Source: Saccharopolyspora galaxeae
GTDB lineage: Bacteria > Actinomycetota > Actinomycetes > Mycobacteriales > Pseudonocardiaceae
DNA length: 64,000 bases
Direction: 5' to 3'
NCBI RefSeq assembly: GCF_016526145.1
Contig: NZ_JADDUE010000010.1
Span: 124,001 to 188,000 of the forward strand
In this document: one piece after another, positions 1-8,277 of the stretch
Position numbering within the stretch: position 1 is the stretch's first letter
Layout: each line of letters starts with the position of its first letter
Notes under the pieces: model-generated
What the model was told of the DNA's origin: nothing
The model's database searches: none
What the model saw: only the letters and a program-made list of their open reading frames with translations
Program-made: the position numbers and the translations under genes

Positions 1-683
1 TCGTCGCCTGCGGGCTCTTCCCATCGGCGCACGGCGCTGGTCAGGGCGTCCGTCCACTGCCGGAGGATGCGCTGCCCTGCACCGGCGGTGGCGGTGGTGG
101 GGTCGCCGAGCACGCCGTTCGCGCTGACGGCCCGGACTCCGCCTTCGCGCAGTCGTGGCATCAGGTCGGGTAGGGCGGTCGTGTTGCCGCGGGAAGCCTG
201 TCCGAAGTGGACGTGTTGGGGGTGCAGCGCGAGCATCACCGACGTTTCGGCGTGCCCGGCGTGGCTGTCGTCCGCGCGGCCGGTCGGCGACCAGGTCAGG
301 ACACTGCGTCCCTCGCAGTGCAGGAGTTCTTCTGCCGAGCGCAGTGCGGGCAGGTTGCCGCCGTGGCCGTTGACCACGACCACCCCTGCGAAATGGTCGG
401 CCGATCGCACGAGTTCGACCAGCAGCAGGCGGAGGGCGTCGTGTCCGATGGAGAGCGTGCCGGGGAAGGCTGCGTGCTCGCCGCTGGCGCCGTAGGGGAT
501 CGCGGGACCGATCACGAGGTTGTCGTGCTCCGCCGCCAGCCGGTTGCAGAGTTCCGTCGCGATCGCGGTGTCGGTCCAGAGTGGAAGGTGCGGACCGTGT
601 TGTTCGGTGGCACCCAGCGGAATCGCCAGCAGGGTTCGGTCGGTGAGTTCGGGCCAGCGGTGGCCCGCGAGTTCGCGGCTCAC
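1..683 (-). CDS. mftE: Mycofactocin peptidase MftE (creatininase family), 3' end outside window
   Basis: The reading frame starts with GTG at 683 and is still open at base 1, giving 227 codons. The N-terminal motif GATEQHGPHLPL (about residues 24-35) with Asp38, and the later NGHGGN and HAGHAE motifs, are the metal-binding signature of the creatininase family. MftE is known to cut the modified MftA peptide just before its last two residues, releasing the Val-Tyr-derived core. The GTG overlaps the mftF stop in a GTGA junction, so the two genes should be translationally coupled. The identification rests on both the motifs and the mycofactocin context. The C-terminus and whatever follows it (possibly mftD) cannot be seen. 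Confidence 0.93.
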   Translation of the reverse strand, partial: MSRELAGHRWPELTDRTLLAIPLGATEQHGPHLPLWTDTAIATELCNRLAAEHDNLVIGPAIPYGASGEHAAFPGTLSIGHDALRLLLVELVRSADHFAGVVVVNGHGGNLPALRSAEELLHCEGRSVLTWSPTGRADDSHAGHAETSVMLALHPQHVHFGQASRGNTTALPDLMPRLREGGVRAVSANGVLGDPTTATAGAGQRILRQWTDALTSAVRRWEEPAGD

Positions 684-2041
684 CGCAGCGAGCCTTCGGT
701 GAACTGCGGCAGCAGCGGAGCGATCGTGCGTTCCCGCGCGCAGCCGACCCAAACTCCTGCGGAGTAAGCCAGGTCGTCGAGCACTCGCAGGGCGAACCAC
801 GAGAATCCGCCGTGCTCCGCGCGGCACGCCTCCACCAAGCACGGCAGGAACGCCGCGAGCAGCACTGTTCGGGCCTTGCCGCTGCACAGCGCAGCGGGCA
901 GCAACAACGGCCACCACGCGCGTCGCAGGGCCTCGGCGAGCAGCCTTCCCGCACCGAGGTGGCCGAAAGCGGCCAGCCGCAGGGATTCCGCGTCGGGCAC
1001 GCCGCGGGCGCGGAGCTTGCGCGGCAGCAGTGCGGCGCTGACCGCTGCGACCCCGAGACCGATCCGCGGTCGTCCGGAAGCGATCAGCGCCCACGACGCC
1101 GCGCTCCACGCGGACATCCTGGCGCAGCTGAGTTTCCCGTGGTGGTGGCGGGACAGCGGTGCGGCCGAGGTGCCGTACTGGTAGCGCTGCCGCAACCAGG
1201 ACCGCCAGCCGGGTCTCGTCCGATGCCGAACGACGGAACCGGGCTCGTAGCGCACGGCACCACCGGATTCCAGCAGCCGCCACACCAGGTCGACGTCCTC
1301 GCCGTACCGCAGCGACTCGCGAAAGCCGCCGAGGCCGGCCAGTGCGCTGCGGCGGACCACGAGTGCTGCGCTGGGCACGTAGCTGACCCTGCTCATCGGC
1401 CGGACCAGGGCACGGCGTACGCCCATGTCCAAACTGGACCTGTCCGATTCGTACCGGCCGAGCGGAGAATCCTCCGCCACGCTCGTGATCCGCGGGGCGA
1501 CCGCCAGCACGGCGGGATCGGTGAACTCGCGCAGGACGGGGTCGAGCCACCCGGCGACGGGTTCTGCGTCGGCGTCGACGAACGCGACGAGTTCGGTTTC
1601 CGCGCGTCGCCAGCCGGTGTTGCGAGCGGCGGCGGGGCCGCGCGGGTGTTCGTGGCGAACGGTGGAATCGGGAACCGGCGAGGTGGATCCGTCGTCGACC
1701 ACGATCCGGTTCGGAATGTCCGTTGCGGCTCGGAGTGCGAGGCGCAGCCCGGCTCGATCATCTTTGACCGGGACGACGAGCGTGATGTCGTCCTCGGTCC
1801 AGATCTTGCGGGCGGGCTCCGGGTGCACCAGCCCGGATTCGAGCAACCGTCGCGCCAGCTCGCTCGCCGCGCCGGGCTCGACCGGCTCGCCCGAGAGCCA
1901 GCGGTTCACCAGCCGGGACCCGGCCGCGCCGAGCCGGAGCAGCCGCAGCGGAGAACCGCCCAGCAGCACGCGTCCGTCGCCGAGGCGCCGCAACGACGGG
2001 TCCGGGACCAGCCGCGTTCCTGCGGGCAGGTCGGTGCTCAT
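680..2041 (-). CDS. mftF: Mycofactocin glycosyltransferase MftF
   Basis: This 453-residue family 2 glycosyltransferase begins at MSTDLPAGT, because that ATG overlaps the SDR stop codon in an ATGA junction; the frame also stays open upstream. The first 70 residues look like a PqqD-type small domain (the GTRLVPDPSLRRL region). A GT-A fold follows, with VVDDGS, the FVDADAEP metal-binding motif and GEDVDL. The C-terminal third is hydrophobic, suggesting membrane association. MftF is known to attach a beta-1,4-glucan chain to premycofactocin. It sits between the SDR and mftE in a tightly packed operon. Confidence 0.93.
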   Translation of the reverse strand: MSTDLPAGTRLVPDPSLRRLGDGRVLLGGSPLRLLRLGAAGSRLVNRWLSGEPVEPGAASELARRLLESGLVHPEPARKIWTEDDITLVVPVKDDRAGLRLALRAATDIPNRIVVDDGSTSPVPDSTVRHEHPRGPAAARNTGWRRAETELVAFVDADAEPVAGWLDPVLREFTDPAVLAVAPRITSVAEDSPLGRYESDRSSLDMGVRRALVRPMSRVSYVPSAALVVRRSALAGLGGFRESLRYGEDVDLVWRLLESGGAVRYEPGSVVRHRTRPGWRSWLRQRYQYGTSAAPLSRHHHGKLSCARMSAWSAASWALIASGRPRIGLGVAAVSAALLPRKLRARGVPDAESLRLAAFGHLGAGRLLAEALRRAWWPLLLPAALCSGKARTVLLAAFLPCLVEACRAEHGGFSWFALRVLDDLAYSAGVWVGCARERTIAPLLPQFTEGSLR

Positions 2042-2826
2042 GCCGTGAATCCGCCGTCCGCGTGCACGACTGTTCCGGTGATCGCGGAGGAGTCCGGCGA
2101 GCACAGGAACGCCACCACGGCGGCCACTTCGTCGGGTTCCAGTATGCGCTCGGTGAGTTGGTGCCCGGCGAACTCATCCACATCGGACAGGTCGTAGAGC
2201 CCCGCGCTCGCATCCAGCATGTCGGTGCGGGTCGAACCGGGGGAGACCGCGGTGGCGCACACTCCGGTACCGCGCAGATCCGTGGCCAGTCCGCGCACCA
2301 GCCCGACGACCGCGTGCTTGGCAGCGTTGTACGAGGTCAGGCGCCACAATCCTTGATGCGCGGCGGCCGAGGCGAGTGCGACGAACCGTCCGGTCCGCGG
2401 CTCGGGCCGCCGCAGCAGCGCGGGTACGGCCGCTTTCGCCAAGTTGGCCGATCCGTCCACGCCGACCGAGAACAACGCGTCCCATTCGCGTTCCCCGGCC
2501 TCCCAGAACGGTCGACCGCCCGCCATCAACGCCGCGGCACCGACCGCCGCGTCGAGTCCACCGAACCGCTGCTCAGCCAGCTCGACCGCTCGACGCAGCG
2601 CGTCCGGGTCCTGCACGTCGGCCGCCACGTCCACCACGGACCCTTGGAATTCGGCTGCAAGTGCGCTCAATTGCTCGGGAGTCCCGAGTGGATAGTCCAC
2701 GCGCGGGTCGTCGGCGCAGCGATCGAGGGCGACGACCCGCCAGCCGCTGCCCGCGAGTCTGCGCACCACCGCGGCGCCGATCCCGCGTGCGGCGCCGGTG
2801 ACCAGCGCGACCCTCGGCTCACCCAT
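2038..2826 (-). CDS. SDR-family oxidoreductase of the mycofactocin cluster
   Basis: This 262-residue short-chain dehydrogenase has the Rossmann glycine motif TGAARGIG at about residues 10-17, followed by the catalytic Ser/Tyr/Lys set (YNAAK). After the second beta strand it carries an insertion (about residues 38-60) with Tyr and Leu residues. Comparable insertions are known in mycofactocin-coupled SDRs, where NAD is retained as a tightly bound cofactor. Its place in the operon, overlapping ETF beta by 8 bases and mftF by 4, supports a mycofactocin-dependent dehydrogenase for an alcohol or similar substrate. The substrate cannot be read from the sequence. Confidence 0.85.
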   Translation of the reverse strand: MGEPRVALVTGAARGIGAAVVRRLAGSGWRVVALDRCADDPRVDYPLGTPEQLSALAAEFQGSVVDVAADVQDPDALRRAVELAEQRFGGLDAAVGAAALMAGGRPFWEAGEREWDALFSVGVDGSANLAKAAVPALLRRPEPRTGRFVALASAAAHQGLWRLTSYNAAKHAVVGLVRGLATDLRGTGVCATAVSPGSTRTDMLDASAGLYDLSDVDEFAGHQLTERILEPDEVAAVVAFLCSPDSSAITGTVVHADGGFTA

Positions 2827-3682
2827 CCAAGTATCCTTTGTCTCGCAGGAAAGAAACCAGTTCCTCGGCCGCTTCGGCCGGATCGTCGGTGGTCACGATC
2901 CGTGGAGGTTCGCGTTGTTCGTGCGCGCCGGTGAGTTCGAGGACTCGTTGCCGCGCTTCGCTCCCGGCAGGTGGCGGGAGCTCCTTGGCGCGCGGACGGT
3001 AGCCCGATGCCGCTCGAACCCGTAGCGCTGCAGGTTCCGCTGCTACTTGATGCACCGGGATCTCGGCGGATCGAGCCGCCAGCGTGGCGGGCAGCGTCGC
3101 CGTGCGCAACCGGACGCCCGCCGGTTCGACCGAACACACCGCGGGGAGCGGTATGGCGAGCCGTTCCCGCCGACCGCGGTCGAGCCTGCGGACGCCCCGG
3201 AGCCTGCCGCCTTCGTCGGTGCCGGTGGTCTCCAGCGACACCAGTCCGAGGGCTTGCGCACACCTCATTTCCGACGCCAGAAACGCCGGTGTGGCACCGG
3301 TTCCGCGGTCGATCGAGTGGTCGCCGGTCAGCAGCACGTCCGGAACGCCGAACCGCGCACGGATGGCTCCGGCGAGCGATTTCGCCGTGCCCGCACCGGA
3401 ATCGGCGGCCCGCTCGTCCGGTTCCGCGCCGGAGTCCACTCGAAGCACCTCGTTCGCCCCGCAGGACAAGGCTTCCCGCAGCACATCCTCGGCCGCTACC
3501 GGTGCCTGCGTCACCACGACGCACCGCCCGCCGGTGCGTTCCGCGAGCCGCAGACCCGACTCCAGCGCGGCATGATCCGCCGGGCTCGGGCCGGCCATTC
3601 GCGGGTCGGCGTGCACCTCACCGGACAGCGGCCGCACCGAGGCGTGCGCGTCGGTGCAGCGCATCGCGACCACGATCAGCAC
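2819..3682 (-). CDS. Electron transfer flavoprotein beta subunit (FixA/EtfB-like), mycofactocin-associated
   Basis: This 287-residue protein has the alpha/beta nucleotide-binding fold of EtfB/FixA. It includes an AERTGG...VVVTQ segment and a GDHSIDRGTG stretch where EtfB proteins carry their nucleotide-binding loop. That loop differs from the usual EtfB sequence, so I make no claim about electron bifurcation. EtfB pairs with EtfA to carry electrons from flavin dehydrogenases to an ETF:quinone oxidoreductase. The three partner genes are immediately upstream. It lies 6 bases after the FixX-like stop and overlaps the SDR start. Confidence 0.85.
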   Translation of the reverse strand: MLIVVAMRCTDAHASVRPLSGEVHADPRMAGPSPADHAALESGLRLAERTGGRCVVVTQAPVAAEDVLREALSCGANEVLRVDSGAEPDERAADSGAGTAKSLAGAIRARFGVPDVLLTGDHSIDRGTGATPAFLASEMRCAQALGLVSLETTGTDEGGRLRGVRRLDRGRRERLAIPLPAVCSVEPAGVRLRTATLPATLAARSAEIPVHQVAAEPAALRVRAASGYRPRAKELPPPAGSEARQRVLELTGAHEQREPPRIVTTDDPAEAAEELVSFLRDKGYLDG

Positions 3683-3688
3683 TCGCGC

Positions 3689-3985
3689 TCACCCCTTCCG
3701 GAACGCGACGCCGTAGCCGCCGGACGGGTACTCCCACGAGATCGCGCCGCTTTCGTCGCACACCTGGTAGCAGGTTCCGCACTCGAAGCACTGCTCGTAG
3801 TTGAACAGGATTCCGCCGTCGTCGGTCGGTACGAACAGGTTCGCCGGGCAGGCGTGCACGCAGGCGCGCGTCGTGCAGGAGCGGCACACGTCGGTGTCGA
3901 CCACGATGTGCGGCTGCTCGGACACGCGGAAGTCCACATGCGACATGCGTTCCTCGAACGAGACGTCGCGGTAGCGTTCGGTCAT
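3689..3985 (-). CDS. FixX-like ferredoxin
   Basis: This 98-residue protein starts at MTERYRD, 20 bases after the FixC-like stop. It has two cysteine groups: Cys34, 37, 42 and 46, ending in a Pro, and Cys66, 69, 72 and 76. The C-terminal part, ISWEYPSGGYGV, matches the typical FixX ending I.W.YP.GG.GV. FixX proteins are ferredoxin-like partners of FixC, corresponding to the iron-sulfur domain of mitochondrial ETF:quinone oxidoreductase. Here it probably passes electrons from the FixC-like flavoprotein towards quinone. Confidence 0.88.
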   Translation of the reverse strand: MTERYRDVSFEERMSHVDFRVSEQPHIVVDTDVCRSCTTRACVHACPANLFVPTDDGGILFNYEQCFECGTCYQVCDESGAISWEYPSGGYGVAFRKG

Positions 3986-4005
3986 CGCCGTCCTCCCGTC
4001 AGTGC

Positions 4006-5373
4006 TCAGCCGAACGAACGCAGGCCGGTGAGCGCATCCTTGGCCAGGTCGCGCACCCGCACTCCGTTGCGCTTCATGGACCGTCGCAGGAGCCTGCGCA
4101 GGCCCGGTTTCGGACGCGGGTTGTCCACTGTGAACATCCCTTCGACGAGGTCGCAGATCATGCCGGGATACTGCCGTTGCATCCGATCGGAGAGCACCAA
4201 TCCGGGCGCGTCCCGCAGCTTCTTGTGGTCGCCGAGCACGAACGACTTCTCCAGCGACGTCCGATACCCGGCGAGCCCGGACGCCGACGTATCGCCGGCG
4301 GCCAACGCGCTCGCCGCGCTGCGTCCCGCGTACATCCCCGACCCGAGTGCGAAGTTCACGCCCTCCAACCAAATGCCCGCGGCAAGGCACATCCCGGCCG
4401 AGTCCCCGGCCAGCAGCAGTCCGTCCGCGGTCAACTTCGGCATCGTGCGATATCCGCCTTCGGGAATCAGGTGTGCGGAGTACTCGACCAGCTCGCCACC
4501 GCGGACGAGCGGCTCGATCGACGGATGTTCCTTGAGATCGGCCAGGATGGCCTCCGGACGCATCTTGGCCTTCGCGAGCCCGCGCAGCCCCAGGACGAGT
4601 CCGATGCTCACGGAGTCCGCGTTCGTGTAGAGGAAACCGCCGCCGGGAACACCTTTCGTCGCGCCCAGCATCTCGATGTCCACACCGTCCGAACCGGTGA
4701 CGCCGAACCGCTCGTCGATGGTCGCCTTCGGCAGCGCCAGCGTCTCCTTCACACCGAGCGTCGTGTGATCGGCCTGGTCGCCGGTGAAACAACCCGCCTG
4801 CTTGCCCAGGAACGAGTTCACGCCGTCGCAGGCGATCACCACCCGCGCGGTCAAGTCGCCGTCCGGACGATCGGTGCGGATGCCGCGCACCTGGCCGTCC
4901 GGCGTGCGCAGCAACGAAGCGGCCACAGTGGACGGGACCAGCACGGCGCCCGCTTCCTGCGCGTTCTCGGCCAGCCACGAATCGAATTCGGCGCGGAAGG
5001 TGGTGGCACCGTTGTAGGGCGCACGGCCCCAGTTCTGGGTGCGGAAGTCGACGGTCATCGAGCGATCGCCGCCCAGCAGCATGGTCTGCCTGCGGGTAAC
5101 CCAGCGCTGCACCGGCATCCGGTCGTACCAGCCGGGCAGCAGTTCGTCGAGCACGCGCCCGTACACGACGCCGCCGTAGACGTTCTTGGAACCGGGGAAC
5201 GGCCCGCGCTCGACCAGCGCCACCGAGCGGCCCGCGCGGGCGAGCTCGAGCGCGGCGGCGGAACCGGCGGGCCCGGCACCGACCACGATGGCGTCGAAAT
5301 CGTAGTCCTGCGGCTCGGAGATCGTGACCGCACCCGCGGCCGGTCCGGCACCGGAGGCGTTGTTCTCAGGCAT
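4006..5373 (-). CDS. FixC-like ETF:quinone oxidoreductase flavoprotein
   Basis: This 455-residue flavoprotein has an N-terminal FAD-binding motif (VVGAGPAGSAAALELARAG, about residues 31-49), a VERG motif closing the first Rossmann unit, and a second FAD contact at LLAGDSAG. The region around ACDGVNSFLGKQAG is typical of FixC and ETF-QO proteins. With the FixX-like gene downstream and ETF genes on both sides, it most likely reduces quinone with electrons from the ETF. It overlaps ETF alpha by 8 bases. This role is inferred from family and context. Confidence 0.87.
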   Translation of the reverse strand: MPENNASGAGPAAGAVTISEPQDYDFDAIVVGAGPAGSAAALELARAGRSVALVERGPFPGSKNVYGGVVYGRVLDELLPGWYDRMPVQRWVTRRQTMLLGGDRSMTVDFRTQNWGRAPYNGATTFRAEFDSWLAENAQEAGAVLVPSTVAASLLRTPDGQVRGIRTDRPDGDLTARVVIACDGVNSFLGKQAGCFTGDQADHTTLGVKETLALPKATIDERFGVTGSDGVDIEMLGATKGVPGGGFLYTNADSVSIGLVLGLRGLAKAKMRPEAILADLKEHPSIEPLVRGGELVEYSAHLIPEGGYRTMPKLTADGLLLAGDSAGMCLAAGIWLEGVNFALGSGMYAGRSAASALAAGDTSASGLAGYRTSLEKSFVLGDHKKLRDAPGLVLSDRMQRQYPGMICDLVEGMFTVDNPRPKPGLRRLLRRSMKRNGVRVRDLAKDALTGLRSFG

Positions 5374-6313
5374 GGTGCTCCTGTCCGGCCGAGCGGTTAG
5401 CGAGTCTGCGCACCAGTTCCGCGAGCAGCGGTTGCGCGGGAGTGACCAGGCCGAGATCGGCCATCGCGGTCATCGGCGCGCTGGCGTCGGTGTTGATCGA
5501 CACGGTGTGCCGCGGGTCGCGGAGGCCGCCGATGTGTTGCGCCGCACCGGAAACGCCGAATGCGATGTAGAGGTCGGGATCCGCGACGACGCCGGTCGTG
5601 CCGATCTGCCGTTCGTAGGGCGCCCAATCGGCATCGGTGACCACGCGGGTCGCGCCGACCGATGCGCGCAGTGCGTCAGCTAGTTCGCCGAGCGCGGCGA
5701 TCGCGTCCGGGCCGGACAGCTCGCCGCGCGCGAGCCCGGCTCCTGCGCCCAGGATTCTCGATGATTCGGCGAGGTCGGCCGTCGCGGGATCGGGTTCGAG
5801 CACCTCCAGGACTTCCGCGTCGGCATGCTGCAACTCGACGTCCACTGTGGTTACTTCGCGGTCCCCCGAGAACGGCAATGCGCCGCGCACGCCGGGAACC
5901 AGAGTCGCAACGCAGGCGGGCGGAGTGTCGACCTGCACGCCGAGCCGACCGTCCCAGCGCACCAGATCGGTTCCTTCGGCGGTGAACCGCGTGGCACCGG
6001 CCAGCAGCGGCCGGTCCAGCTCGGCGGCGAGCCGGGGTGCGAGGTCGCGCCCGTCCGGGGACGCGGGAAGCAGAATCCGGGGAACATCGGTCAGCGGTGA
6101 CGCCAACGCCTTGGCGAAGGCGCCAGCGGCGAACGGGCCCGCCTCGGCGCACCAGCCGCGGCGGATCGGCAGCTCGGCAACGGCTCCGGCGCAGCCCGTG
6201 CCGATCAAAACCGCTGCTCCGCCAGCTTCGGCGACGGCTTCATCACCGCCCACGGGCGGTATCCCGTCGCGCACCACGAGCACCGCGACCACATCGGACT
6301 CGATGCGGGTCAT
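5366..6313 (-). CDS. Electron transfer flavoprotein alpha subunit (FixB/EtfA-like)
   Basis: This 315-residue protein has the EtfA layout. The C-terminal FAD-binding half contains ERQIGTTGVVADPDLYIAFG, then GVSGAAQHIGG and SINTDASAPM. These correspond to the EtfA signature in which FAD is held between the G(I/V)SGA.QH and I..D..AP. motifs. It overlaps the preceding OYE gene by 4 bases and the FixC-like gene by 8. In ordinary genomes etfA and etfB are adjacent; here FixC- and FixX-like genes separate them, making one compact four-gene electron-transfer block. Confidence 0.88.
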   Translation of the reverse strand: MTRIESDVVAVLVVRDGIPPVGGDEAVAEAGGAAVLIGTGCAGAVAELPIRRGWCAEAGPFAAGAFAKALASPLTDVPRILLPASPDGRDLAPRLAAELDRPLLAGATRFTAEGTDLVRWDGRLGVQVDTPPACVATLVPGVRGALPFSGDREVTTVDVELQHADAEVLEVLEPDPATADLAESSRILGAGAGLARGELSGPDAIAALGELADALRASVGATRVVTDADWAPYERQIGTTGVVADPDLYIAFGVSGAAQHIGGLRDPRHTVSINTDASAPMTAMADLGLVTPAQPLLAELVRRLANRSAGQEHHA

Positions 6314-8277
6314 AGTCCCACCGCCACTCGATGCCCCTCGACGACGGCGGCGTGCGCGCGCCGCGGTGTGATGCAGTCACCTACCCGGTGCACCTCGAAG
6401 ATGTCCGATTCGGACAGTTCGTGCCACAGCGCTTCCTCGGGCTCTTGATGCGTCGCGCACACCACCCAGTCGCACGGCACCTCGTCATTGCTGCCGGTGG
6501 TGTGCCGCAAGATCTGCAACCGGACACCTCCGGTGCTTTCGTCGGCCGCGGCGCCGAGGACCACTTCATCAGTGGTCTGCGCGATGCCCTTCTCCGCGGC
6601 GCGTGCGTTGAACGTCTCCATGTCCAGGGTGATCCCGAGGTCCTGGCCGACGACCATCCCGGAGGTCGTGATCCGCACCGAGCAGCCCCGATCGGCCAGC
6701 AGCTCGGCGACCGAGGTCGCCTGGTGGAACCCGAGGTCGTCGACCACGATCACCTGGCCGTCCGGCTCGGCGCGGCCCTCCAGCACGTCGCGCACGTCCA
6801 CCACCCGATCGAGTCCACCGGCCCACCACGGGGCCTGCGGGCGGGCGCCGGTCGCCAGCACCACGACGTCGGGCCGCAGCTCGCTTATGCTCTGGCCGGT
6901 AGCGTCGACACCGGTGCGGACATCGACCCCGCGGCGATGGCACTCGGCCAGCGAATTCCGCACCACATCGAGGAATTCCGCCCGCTGCGGCACGCTCGCC
7001 GCCGCCGACACCTGTCCACCGGTGGTTTCCTGCCGTTCCAGCAGCGTCACCCGGTGCCCGCGCTGGGCCGCGGTCGCGGCGGCCTGCAACCCGGCAGGAC
7101 CACCGCCGACGATCACCACCCGCTTGCCCGCGCCGGGCATCGGCAGCGGCACGCTCTCCTTGCCGGTGCGCGGATTCTCGATGCAGCCGAGCCAGCGGTT
7201 GAGCCCCATCCGGCCCACGCATTCCTGGTTGCAGGAGAGGCAAGTCCGGATGTCCGTAGCGTGTCCGGCGCGCGCTTTCGCCGCGAAGTCCGCGTCCGCG
7301 ATCTGACCGCGCACCACGCCGATCAGATCGGAGTGACCTTCGATCAGGGCGCGGTCGGCCTGCACGGGGTCCTTGAACCTGCCGACTCCGACCACCGGCA
7401 GGTCGACGGCCTTGCGCAGGGCGCTCGGGATGAACATGGCGTAACCGGGTGGGACGCTCATCGACGCCTCGATCATGTACAGAGTGGACGTCGCGACGCC
7501 GATCGAAGTGTTCACGTAATCCACCGCGCCGGTGGACTCCACCATTCGCGCGACTTCTACCGCTTCGTCGATCGTGGTGCCGCCTTCGATCAGCTCGTCC
7601 CCGCACAGCCGCACACCGAGCGCCAGATCCGGTCCGATGGCCTCGCGCACCGCTGCGACCAGCCGCAGCAGCAACCGGGCGCGATTGCGCAGCGAACCTC
7701 CGTACTCGTCCTCGCGGACGTTCGTGGTGGGCGACAGGAACCCCCGCACGATCGAGGAATGCGAGCACTGCAACTCGACACCGTCGAACCCGCCGGCCCG
7801 GCAATGTCCGGCGACCAGCGCGTAACCCGCCACGATCTCGTCTATTTCGGCGTGGCTGACGGCTTTCGGCACTTCCCGGAACATCGGGTCGGGCACGGCC
7901 GACGGCGCCCACACCGGCAGCCGCGAGTACATGCTGGACGCCTGGCCGCCGTTGTGGTTGAGCTGCGCGAAGATCGGGGTGCCGTGCGCGTGCACCGCCT
8001 CGGTGATCTTGCGGTAGCCGTCCACCGCCTCCGGGTGGAACCCGTGGATCAGCTTCTCGTAGGGCCAATCCGTCGGGTGCGTCGAATGTTCTTCGGTGAT
8101 GATCAACCCGGCTCCGCCGGCCGCGCGCTCCGCGTAGTACGCCGCGTGCTGATCGCTCGGCAATCCGTTGCGCGCGTAGTTGGTGAGGTGCGCGGAGAAC
8201 ACGATCCGATTGCGCACCGTCACCGGGCCGAGCCGAAGGGGGGTGAACAGGTGCTTGTAGCGGCCGGATGCGCTCAT
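6310..8277 (-). CDS. Mycofactocin-associated FadH/OYE-family oxidoreductase, intact Fe-S site
   Basis: This 655-residue protein combines an N-terminal old-yellow-enzyme barrel (about residues 1-340), an iron-sulfur motif and a C-terminal FAD/NAD(P)-binding half (VVIVGGGPAGLQAA). This is the layout of 2,4-dienoyl-CoA reductase FadH and trimethylamine dehydrogenase. Cys346, 349, 353 and 365 give the spacing CxxCxxxCx11C expected for a [4Fe-4S] cluster. Such OYE/FadH proteins are a known companion family of mycofactocin clusters, but their substrates are not established. It overlaps the neighbouring OYE gene and ETF alpha by 4 bases each. Confidence 0.88.
   Translation of the reverse strand: MSASGRYKHLFTPLRLGPVTVRNRIVFSAHLTNYARNGLPSDQHAAYYAERAAGGAGLIITEEHSTHPTDWPYEKLIHGFHPEAVDGYRKITEAVHAHGTPIFAQLNHNGGQASSMYSRLPVWAPSAVPDPMFREVPKAVSHAEIDEIVAGYALVAGHCRAGGFDGVELQCSHSSIVRGFLSPTTNVREDEYGGSLRNRARLLLRLVAAVREAIGPDLALGVRLCGDELIEGGTTIDEAVEVARMVESTGAVDYVNTSIGVATSTLYMIEASMSVPPGYAMFIPSALRKAVDLPVVGVGRFKDPVQADRALIEGHSDLIGVVRGQIADADFAAKARAGHATDIRTCLSCNQECVGRMGLNRWLGCIENPRTGKESVPLPMPGAGKRVVIVGGGPAGLQAAATAAQRGHRVTLLERQETTGGQVSAAASVPQRAEFLDVVRNSLAECHRRGVDVRTGVDATGQSISELRPDVVVLATGARPQAPWWAGGLDRVVDVRDVLEGRAEPDGQVIVVDDLGFHQATSVAELLADRGCSVRITTSGMVVGQDLGITLDMETFNARAAEKGIAQTTDEVVLGAAADESTGGVRLQILRHTTGSNDEVPCDWVVCATHQEPEEALWHELSESDIFEVHRVGDCITPRRAHAAVVEGHRVAVGL

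Noticed and set aside
2819-6313. Electron-bifurcating FixABCX complex
   Set aside because: The gene set resembles fixABCX, but the EtfB nucleotide loop does not show the pattern I would expect for the second FAD site, so bifurcation is not claimed.
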